NCBI GenBank assembly: GCA_013396915.1
Contig: VWZL01000194.1
Coordinates: 448,764 to 512,763 of the forward strand
Origin: Stercorarius parasiticus
Lineage: Eukaryota; Chordata; Aves; Charadriiformes; Stercorariidae
DNA length: 64,000 bases
Reading direction: 5' to 3'
Part shown: piece after piece, positions 57,026 through 64,000 of the stretch
Numbering within the stretch: the stretch's first letter is position 1
Layout of the letters: each line of letters starts with the position of its first letter
Program-made: the position numbers and the translations under genes
Notes under the pieces: model-generated
What the model saw: only the letters and a program-made list of their open reading frames with translations
Databases searched by the model: none
What the model was told of the DNA's origin: nothing

Positions 57026-57197
57026 TCAGGTCTGTCCCTTGCCGCCAGTCTCTGGGGGCGCTTCCCCGCTCTCTCCCTCCGTGAGCTGACCTTGAGACCC
57101 GGTATCTCCCGAGCTTTCCAGAAGCAGTTCCAAGGCTTCCTCACCAGCCACACGTCTCACCTTCTCCCCTTTGGCTGCCAGGATTTCCTCGATATTC
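57026..57197 (-). CDS. DNLZ: DNLZ exon 3 (C-terminus and stop)
   Basis: Acceptor CACTGTTAAG. The first base completes Arg, then [29 protein letters not shown] and an acidic/Gly tail ending GGKGQT, stop TGA at 57026-57028. Confidence 0.96.
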
Positions 57198-58450
57198 CTT
57201 AACAGTGATTTGAAAACCAACAGTGACACCACAGCAAAGGCCGGACCTAAGAATCAAGCGCAGGCTCGCTCCCTCACGCTTTGCTCCCAGAATTAACACT
57301 AGACAGCGAATCACACACGAGCATTACCACAGTATTTCTCCATAAAGAGTCTGGGAAGCAGATAAACCCACCCAAACCTTCTGGGACTATTTTCATCCAT
57401 TAGCATCAATGACTTAGCAATTACCGCTAAACAGAAATTTTTAAAGGTATCTCGGGGAGTTAGAAATCAGATGGGTCTGCACGTTTGAAATGCTTGGGGA
57501 GGGGAACCTAGCAGTGATGTGGTAAAGCCTGAGGGAGCACAGAAGCTGGCACCAACAAGGATGCCTGTGCGTCACACAGCTTTACAGCGTTTATTTGAAT
57601 CTTGGGTAGCAATGGTCAAGTTACAGGCAATTCTAAAGCTTTGTGTGCTTTAAGAAAGTGGACAAAACAGAATTACACCCAGCAAACGCTCTGGTTTTCT
57701 CTGAACGTCATTTTCAAAGCATCAAAGAAGTAACGCATGGGCGCAGGAGGATGCCGCTGGGGCTCAGCGGCGAGCGCTGCCGCACACCCACCTCTTCCCC
57801 TCCAGATCCGAGAACCAGCCCAGGTTGTCGGCCATGACGTGGTGGCTGCCGCAGCCGGGACATGTCACAATCACCACCCCCTTATGGTAGGCTGCCTTGG
57901 AAATGGTTTTTGCTGACCGGGTCTGGCAGACCTACAGAGCAAACAAAACGGATTTTATGATCGCGGCAACTGCAGCTTCTCTATTTTTTAAAAGAAAAAA
58001 AACATTTTATTTACCCGATTAAAAGGTTTCTTTCCCCCTCCCTCCCTCACCTCTGTCTACTGCACTCGCGTTACGATGCCGTGTAGCTTCGCACTAACGG
58101 GCGTACGGTCCGGACCCCGGCGGAGGCCCGTCCGCACAGGGGCCTTATCTCTGGGAAGCGCCGCTCCCCTCAGCCCAGCGCCGCCGCGGCCCTCCCTCGC
58201 CGCCCCGCCATCGCCCCCCGGCGCCCACCTTGCAGGTGTACACCAGGCGGTAGTGCGCGGCCGGCGGCTGCCCCGGGGCGGCGGCGGTGCAGAGCGGGCG
58301 GCGGGGCGGCGGGCACCGNGGAAGCCCGGGGCCGGTAACCGGGCCGCGCCCCCGGCCCTTCGGTCGATAGGACCGGCCGCCTCCTCCCTGCACAGACCGA
58401 GGGTTTTCTGGCGCCCTGCAGGAGCAGGGCCTCCCCCTCCGCAGGGGCAT
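57026..58450 (-). CDS. DNLZ: DNLZ, DNL-type zinc-finger mitochondrial chaperone (HEP1/ZIM17 family)
   Basis: Join of 58229-58450, 57792-57931 and 57026-57197 on the minus strand, giving 177 residues, close to the human length of about 178. The zinc ribbon has two CxxC pairs (CKVC, CPGC), followed by the family signature [20 protein letters not shown] containing the D-N-L triplet. The family keeps mitochondrial HSPA9 (mtHsp70) soluble and stimulates it in the matrix. The N-terminal 60 or so residues are Arg-rich and lack conserved sequence, as expected for a targeting peptide. Oddity: an unresolved base N at 58319 lies inside exon 1, so the start (ATG at 58448-58450) and this stretch are less certain than the rest. 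Confidence 0.93.
57198..57791 (-). other. DNLZ: DNLZ intron 2
   Basis: 594 bp GT-AG intron. Nothing further recognised. An AATAAA on the minus strand near 57591 is taken as incidental. Confidence 0.85.
57792..57931 (-). CDS. DNLZ: DNLZ exon 2 (zinc ribbon, DNL motif)
   Basis: Acceptor TTGCTCTGTAG, donor AAGAG|GTGGGT. It encodes [40 protein letters not shown] and SDLEGK, with three of the four zinc Cys residues. The first CxxC pair is split between exons 1 and 2. Confidence 0.97.
58229..58450 (-). CDS. DNLZ: DNLZ exon 1 (targeting peptide, first Cys of zinc ribbon)
   Basis: The start is chosen at 58450 because it gives 74 codons in frame with [11 protein letters not shown] and a total near the human length. 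An upstream in-frame Met at 58519 would add 23 residues. Donor TGCAAG|GTGGGC, phase 0. The N at 58319 makes one codon unreadable, and an indel there would change the frame upstream of it. Confidence 0.65.
58319..58319. other. Unresolved base (N) in the assembly
   Basis: The only ambiguous base in the window, within the most GC-rich segment and inside DNLZ exon 1. Confidence 0.99.
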
Positions 58451-58551
58451 CGCACCAGGGACCTGCCTTAAGAGAAGCTCAGCTTGGGCCTTGTCGGGCA
58501 GGGAGCGAGCGCTGCACACAGAGCCCCGGGGCGTTGGGCCCTTAAATCCTG

Positions 58552-58557
58552 TTTATT
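58552..58557 (-). terminator. CARD9: CARD9 poly(A) signal AATAAA
   Basis: Hexamer on the minus strand about 185 bases after the CARD9 stop. Cleavage would fall near 58525-58540, about 80 bases from the DNLZ start codon. Confidence 0.65.
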
Positions 58558-58741
58558 TCCTTTCTGCACTGCGCGCCTCTCACATCACTGCATTTCTGAG
58601 AGAGATGGATGAGGGCACAACAGCCCCATTACAAACGTTAACTTCCGATAAATGTTTGTTTAGACAGATTTTACAATCTAAGTAGTCCATTAAGAGAGAA
58701 ACACGGCACAGCAGCCCCCAGACCAGGCTGGTGTTCCCCTC

Positions 58742-58838
58742 TCAGGAGCCTTCGGTGTCGGTGTTGTCACTGCCGGTGGTGTTCTCCCAGTCGGCCTCGT
58801 GGTGTCGGTCCTTCGGTACCCTCCGCATGGCTCTTTTT
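58742..58838 (-). CDS. CARD9: CARD9 last coding exon
   Basis: Acceptor CTTCTTTTCAG. It reads KRAMRRVPKDRHHEADW then ENTTGSDNTDTEGS and stop TGA at 58742-58744. The final 14 residues are the same as in mammals. Confidence 0.97.
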
Positions 58839-61800
58839 CTGAAAAGAAGACTAGATGTTTCATTTTTGGAAGACATTTTCTGCAAACAAGTGGCATTTGA
58901 ACACTTTGGGGAGTTCAGTGGGGAGGGTCAGTATGTTATCGATCCACTTCGTGTTTAACTCAAGGTGACGGTTTACTCACACCCCCAACAAAGCTGAGAC
59001 TGGAAGCAAGCACAGGGTAAAGAGAATTGATCTAAACCGATGAAGACATTCTTAGATTTCTTGGAAGTGTGGTGTATTGTTGATGCTCCAGTTGAAGATG
59101 CCAGAAAATACTACCCAAAGTCCTTTCTTTAATGAAAATAGTATTGTCAACAATCAGAATAACAGTTTACAGTGCCATTAGGAGCACTTCTATCTAATGC
59201 TAGAACTAAGGTCCCTGTTTTACAAGGTTTTCATCAGTCTTGTGCTCCATAAAGGCAGTGATCAGTGAAGACACCAGGCATTTGGAAAACAGGCCTTCAA
59301 ACAAGAGCATGTGAGGAGGACAGAGGGTGGAAATCTCCCATTCACAGCTGTGGGAGCTTGGTCTTGAATGTCAGCGGTACGTCAGTCAAAACACACTGAA
59401 GGTCACACAGATTTCACTTGCATGGGAGAAATCTATCAAATTTATTAAACTAGCAATTCTTCAGAGCACCCTCCACTCCCTGTTGTGGAACGATCTGCGT
59501 GGTCCAGAGCAAATGCCATCATTGCTATCTTGGCTACTGCTGGTACTAAAGCAGGAGTCTCAACCAGTTCAGCTACAAGCGTGAGCCTCTGAAGATAAGA
59601 TCTGTAATGAATTTATGCCCTCCATGAATCAAGCTTGGGGACAGGGAATGTCCAGGAAAGAGGAAATATATACAACAAGCTAACCAGTTAAGTCACACGG
59701 GTATGTCTAAATTAGTCCTGCTTACTAAAGTCCTGACCTTCGGTAACGCTCAAAGCAGTCCTTCATCCTCCTCCGCTCCTTTTCTGCTAGTTCCTCGTTG
59801 GCTAAGCCACATTCCTTGAACTGGAAAAAAATCCAAACAAATACAAACTGGATTCCTCTGAAGATCAGATCAATGTTAGCACCAGAGCAAACCCGCTCTG
59901 CAAAGGAGGCGGGTTTTGAGGCCGATGTACTGCATCTGGCCTCTGCAGAGTAAAAGGCTGCAGACCACCCAAATAAGCGTGGTCATTTCTCCTCTCAGAC
60001 TTGTTCGTGCAATGAATCATTTTACATTTAAATGAAGGAGAAAAAAAATGGGAACCTATGCCTTAGATGACCAGAACAGCTGTTTACTATCAAAACCTTC
60101 CTCCAGGAAAGCAGTCCACAGCTAGCTTCCTGCGTCTGCTCAGGCCTGCACAGCAAAGTACAGCATGTTCATTTCTGGGCTGTCCACTATTGCGTGTGCA
60201 GGACGGTAGTACGTCTGTTTCGCATAGTTTTACCACCTGTATTCTCTCCTATTTGTAAATCTGGGATTCTGTTTCCTGTACCAACAGTAATACTGCAGAC
60301 AGTTAAACTGGAAAACATCCATACCTAGAGACGAAGGTTGGAAAGTAGAAAAAGTTTCCAGGCACAGATGGGAGAAATAACCACTGTAAGTGTTCTGCTG
60401 TTCGGAGCTTACCCTTTTTGGAGGGTGAATTTTGCACAAAGTGCTCAGATTTTGGAAAAGCAGTAGCTGCTTACATGCTTCTCAAACCTGGTATTAAAGG
60501 TTACAAAGCGCAGTCATAGTAAAGAAGAGCCCACAGAGATTCTCTTACACCGGGTGACTTTGGAGGCAGACTGCTCTCTTGAGGGCTAAATTGCTCGTTT
60601 TGTCCTTCAGGGCAATCTTCTAAGAGAAGGAAAAAAATCACAGCTTTAGTCATAGTTGCCATTGCGAAGTAACTTCTCCCCACCAGTTTGTTAAACAGCA
60701 ATAGCTGTCACAAAACAGCTGCCCAACACTACACAGAGCCAACAGCAGAACTGAAACCAAGCCTCCAAACATTCAGGATTCAGTCCTGTGATCAATGCGT
60801 GAGTCACTTCCCATTTTACTTGAACCCTGAATCTTGCTTAGGATGATGGAGCTCCCCACCAGGCTCAGAAAGATACAGCAGCTTTTTAGTTTCTGCTTAT
60901 GCAGGAGCGAAACGAACATTTGCAAAGCAGCACCTCTGCTTAGCGTCGTTAAAAAAAAAATAAACCATGTTAGATGTCACCATGAGAAATCATGTTAATC
61001 ATACTTAGCTTGTGTGAAAAATCTCCCAGCTCAATGAATGAAAAGATCATTTAGATCTTCTAGGAGATCAAACCAGAAAACTACTTCTGCTGTGATAGTT
61101 TCCTTCCTTTCTCAGCAGGTTTTGGAAGAGAATTTCAAGTTCTTAGAGGAGCCTATTAATTCCTTTCCACACTGCTGAATCATTTCCACTGGGGATGCCA
61201 CAGAAACAGAACCAGTGACAGCGTTAACTACATAGTTCTGCTCTTGTGAAAATAGCCTGCAACAGAAAAGGGAAGAGGGGAGGGAAAAATCCCTGGCGAA
61301 AGCCACGTGGTCCAGCTGAAGTGGAAGGATGTTCGTTCCGTTCTCAGCTCTGACATAAGTGCAAGAGGTGGCGGGGGGGAAAGGCACCAGGAGCTATTTC
61401 TCAAAGGCACCAGGTGGTTTTTCCCGGACAAACTCAGTAGACAGATTGCCTAAAAAAGACTCGAGGTCCTAGCATGGTCTAATGATACCACTTTTCCCAA
61501 GTCATTCAGCTATATGAAAGACCCTTTCAGAGACCATATAGTAAAAAGAAAGCATGTGGAGCTTTTTCTCTCAAAAAAGCTTTACAAGCATTCACTGTTC
61601 CCAGCATCTGGGGACACGTTCTCCTTTTTATAGGTGAGAAGGATGGTGGTATGTCAGAATGCCTTGATTTATGGGTACCTATTCTGAGTCATCTCAAGGA
61701 GGTCTTACTCAGAATGCCAAGCACACCTCACTGAGAAGCATCTCTCACAAACTGAGTCCCCAGTCAGACAAACTATTCTTCACTAAAACTCAGGAATGTC

Positions 61801-64000
61801 TTTTCTTGTCCCTTTGAAACATTGGACTGTGCTCTCAAGAATTCTACTCTATGTTTTCCCAAGAAAAGCCTTACTTTTAGCCGGCTGTGTATCTTCATCT
61901 AGATGACCATGAAGAGTAAGCTATGGACAGAAACAAAGCAAGAACATGAGAACTGACCATTATTCTGTCTCACACACTATGCGGGAACAGATGGAGGAAT
62001 ATAAGAAACAGGACATACGTAGAACTGACTTCTCCTTAGTGCATCTTGCTGTCAGCAAAACGGGAGACTGAGCCAGAAGTTACAGATCTACTCATGGATT
62101 TATCCCCCATTAATAGATCCAGTTCCTTTGGTCTCATTTATACTTTTAGCCTCCAGACAATGTGACATTCACTTCCACACTGAAGTTATGAACTAAGTGA
62201 AAACTTTACTACAGATATCCCCGGGGTAAGACTTATTTTTGCCTGTTCTCCCACAAGAGAGACAATCAGAAGCAACTCAAACTAACTCAATTCCCCTGAT
62301 TTTCTTAGACTCAACAAATCTTGCTGACTAACACCATAACTTAGAAATCTCAGGACACGGGGAGATTGTGTCACTGGTCTGTTTTGCTGCCTCTGTACAT
62401 TTTGATATCACTGAAATGAGCCTGAGCCATGGATTGAAAACTGCTATTTCTTAGGGAACTGAGCACAAGTGAGGAATTTGAAACCACCCCAGAAGACAGT
62501 GAAAGGTAAACAAGGCACCCTACTCACTTCCTGGGAATCTCTGGAGGAGGTATCGTCCAGGTCAGAGGTCTGAAATAAAACCAGTATAAATTAATCATTC
62601 CTCGTAAGCAAGGAAGTGGTAGTAAGTGAATATACAAGAGACTGAAAGCTCCATAAAACAGAGAAGTGTGGTTTTCCTCGCTCCTACACTTCTGCCTGAT
62701 CACCCGGAGGAACTACAGAAGATGCCACATTAATGCTCATACACGGTCTCTAAATAGAGATCACTTTTTGGTGGTTGAGGATCCCCTCGTCATCTTTGGA
62801 AATGCTCCAAACAGAAACACAGAAGGCCTCAGCTTGCATCAGTGCAGCTTATCCATGCCTGGAACGAGGGTGAGGTAACAGGAACCATAACGTGTCTCAT
62901 TTTTCTAAATTCAGCATTTGCATGGAAATAGTTATCCATGCAGATGGCCATGGTCTGCTGGATTCAAACTGGTTAGGTGTAATGGCCTCGGAACAGCCAC
63001 ACTCTGCCCTATACTCAGCTTCCCAACCCAGCACAGATGACAACCCTACAGACATACCAGTGTGGGTAGCTCCAGCTCCAACCTTTTCAGCTTGGCTTCA
63101 GTAGCCAGTAACTGACTCTCCTTTTGGAAGAGCTGCAGTTGCATTTCGTCACATCGCTCCCCCAGTTCCCGAATCTGCTTGCGGTAAGCATCCCTCTCAA
63201 CGAGGTTCTTGGAGTACTGCGTATAGAACTGTTCTCGGGTCAGGAGTGCCTGGCATAAGGGACAACATGTCGTGGCATGTCACACAACACTTCATTCAGG
63301 GTTACAGTATCTGCCCACTTCAAGCAGCGAAGCGGGGATCAGTGGCAGCTCCAAGAGGAATGTTTCATCACCTGGTCTCTTTCTGAAGCCACTTCCTCCA
63401 TCTGCTGCAAGACAGCTTCAATCCGTTTTTTATACATCTGGGAGTCCTTCCTCAGAGACGTGCACTGTAGTTCAAGCATCTCTTTTTCCTCTGCATACTG
63501 TTGAGACAAGGTCAAAAGCACCCTGTTTGTGGGCAGAGCCTGAGCTAGGCTCTCACCACTCCTGCTCCGTGTCACAGATTGCTACGGCCAGACCGCCATG
63601 CGATGTCAAAGTTCAGCCAGACTGTCCAGCTGGAGCAAGGCCAAGCTAAAGGTTGGTCAACATGACTAGGAGCACTGCTAACATGATGGATTTATGTGTA
63701 CCTGAGCCGTCAGTCATGATAAAAGCTCCCATTACCCTCCAAGCTGAAGCAAGGAGTGTTAATTAACATAGGCATTAACAGGTAACAGTTAATGCCACAG
63801 ACACAGAATGCTAAGATATTGGCGTGCCTTTTTTTAACAAACTATAACACAGACACTAGAGTAGGAGCCGCAAGGATTGCTGCTGACCAGCTCCTCTGCT
63901 CCATAGGCAAGATGTTGCAGGTGCTTCATCTGGCTGTCTTACCCACTGACCCTCATCAGGAATATGCAATGCATCACGTACTTTGTCTTGGAGCACCTCA
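58742..64000 (-). CDS. CARD9: CARD9, caspase recruitment domain adaptor; 3' eight coding exons, 5' part outside window
   Basis: Join on the minus strand of 63982-64000, 63372-63497, 63058-63249, 62528-62569, 61875-61920, 60549-60619, 59738-59820 and 58742-58838. All sites are GT-AG and one frame is kept, giving 224 residues plus stop. It covers the end of the coiled coil (EEKEMLELQCTSLRKDSQMY, RIEAVLQQMEEVASERDQ), the second helical stretch and the Ser/acidic C-terminus ENTTGSDNTDTEGS, which is distinctive of CARD9. The family member couples SYK/PKC-delta signals from C-type lectin receptors to BCL10-MALT1 and NF-kB in myeloid cells. The CARD and first coiled coil lie right of the window. CARD11 and other CARMA proteins share the coiled coil but have a MAGUK region, absent here. 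Confidence 0.96.
58839..59737 (-). other. CARD9: CARD9 intron before last exon
   Basis: 899 bp. No repeat or other feature recognised. Confidence 0.85.
59738..59820 (-). CDS. CARD9: CARD9 exon, basic C-terminal helix
   Basis: Acceptor TTTTTTCCAG, donor CGAAG|GTCAGG. FKECGLANEELAEKERRRMK then DCFERYR. The KERRR...FE-YRR run matches CARD9. Confidence 0.94.
59821..60548 (-). other. CARD9: CARD9 intron
   Basis: 728 bp. Nothing recognised. Confidence 0.85.
60549..60619 (-). CDS. CARD9: CARD9 exon, Ser/Pro linker
   Basis: 71 bp, acceptor CTTCTCTTAG, donor CCGGT|GTAAGA. It reads DCPEGQNEQFSPQESSLPPK then SPG. This is the least conserved part, assigned by frame and splice phase. Confidence 0.8.
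60620..61874 (-). other. CARD9: CARD9 intron
   Basis: 1.26 kb. It holds a possible MIR-like relic at about 60690-60800. Confidence 0.85.
60690..60800 (-). repeat. Possible MIR-like SINE relic
   Basis: CACAAAACAGCTGCCCAACA, CTACACAGAGCCAACAGCAG, AACTGAAACCAAGCCTCC and CAGGATTCAGTCCTG follow the minus-strand MIR order. In plus-strand terms of CARD9 it is in sense. Confidence 0.35.
61875..61920 (-). CDS. CARD9: CARD9 small exon (LTLHGHLDEDTQPAK)
   Basis: 46 bp, acceptor TGTCCATAG, donor AAAA|GTAAGG. It aligns with the LSLPQDLEDTQLSDK region of mammals. Ends phase 1. Confidence 0.88.
61921..62527 (-). other. CARD9: CARD9 intron
   Basis: 607 bp. Nothing recognised. Confidence 0.85.
62528..62569 (-). 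CDS. CARD9: CARD9 small exon (TSDLDDTSSRDSQE)
   Basis: 14 codons, phase 0 on both sides, acceptor TTATTTCAG, donor CAGGAA|GTGAGT. It matches the SSDLED...RRSQE stretch of mammalian CARD9. Skipping would keep the frame. Confidence 0.9.
62570..63057 (-). other. CARD9: CARD9 intron
   Basis: 488 bp. Nothing recognised. Confidence 0.85.
63058..63249 (-). CDS. CARD9: CARD9 coiled-coil exon
   Basis: 64 codons, phase 0. Acceptor TTATGCCAG, donor CACTG|GTATGT. It contains RDAYRKQIRELGERCDEMQL and ESQLLATEAKLKRLELEL, the end of the coiled coil. Confidence 0.95.
63372..63497 (-). CDS. CARD9: CARD9 coiled-coil exon
   Basis: 42 codons, phase 0 on both sides. Acceptor GTCTCAACAG, donor GACCAG|GTGATG. 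It encodes YAEEKEMLELQCTSLRKDSQ to SERDQ, nearly unchanged from mammals. Confidence 0.96.
63498..63981 (-). other. CARD9: CARD9 intron
   Basis: 484 bp. Nothing recognised. Confidence 0.85.
63982..64000 (-). CDS. CARD9: CARD9 coiled-coil exon, cut by window edge
   Basis: Only EVLQDK is visible before the donor AAA|GTACGT, phase 0. Joined to the next exon it reads DKYAEEKEM, which fits the CARMA/CARD9 coiled coil (DKY-EEKE). Confidence 0.8.

Larger units (their letters stand above)
58050..58480 (-). promoter_or_regulatory. DNLZ: CpG island over DNLZ exon 1 and promoter
   Basis: A dense CG-rich stretch (for example GGGGCGGCGGCGGTG and CGCCGCGGCC) from intron 1 to just upstream of the start codon, the usual housekeeping promoter type. 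I see no TATA box at a fitting distance. Confidence 0.7.

Noticed and set aside
1..64000. CRISPR arrays, operons, phage or other prokaryotic systems, and tRNA/rRNA genes
   Set aside because: None of the expected patterns appears; the window is split vertebrate genes with GT-AG introns.

Overview
The window is vertebrate nuclear DNA, most likely from a bird. It has split genes with GT-AG introns, very few interspersed repeats, two 3' ends of CR1-type LINEs (one still ending in the ATTCTGTG octamer repeat typical of avian CR1), scattered faint MIR-like relics, and GC-rich CpG clusters. I cannot name the species. I see no prokaryotic, phage or CRISPR features.

Three protein-coding genes can be read exon by exon. 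(1) GPSM1 (AGS3) runs on the + strand from before the left edge to a stop at 49667, with a 3' UTR to about 51755. Nine coding exons encode the last TPR repeats, the linker and four GoLoco (G-protein regulatory) motifs, 435 residues in the window. (2) DNLZ (HEP1/ZIM17-like mitochondrial zinc-ribbon chaperone) is on the - strand at 57026-58450, three exons, about 177 residues. (3) CARD9 is on the - strand from 58742 to beyond the right edge, with eight coding exons in the window (last 224 residues: coiled coil and C-terminal tail). The order GPSM1 > < DNLZ < CARD9 is that of human 9q34.3, so this is a conserved syntenic block.

Layout: 1-5561, four TPR exons; 5562-19847, a 14 kb intron; 19848-23351, two linker exons; 23352-45494, a 22 kb intron with MIR-like relics, a CR1 3' end (about 36915-37190) and a CpG cluster with a TATA-like box and a strong splice donor (about 38800-39105); 45495-49667, the three GoLoco exons; 49668 to about 51755, the GPSM1 3' UTR; about 51756-56900, a convergent intergenic interval with an older CR1 fragment; 56900-64000, DNLZ and CARD9 packed head to tail, with CARD9's poly(A) signal only about 100 bp upstream of the DNLZ start codon.

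The three genes have unrelated jobs: Galpha-i regulation and spindle orientation, mitochondrial Hsp70 maintenance, and innate antifungal signalling. Their association is positional. The most interesting points are the candidate internal GPSM1 promoter, which would explain a GoLoco-only short form (predicted 162 residues, close to the mammalian short form), the very tight CARD9/DNLZ junction, and facing poly(A) signals at the DNLZ 3' end.
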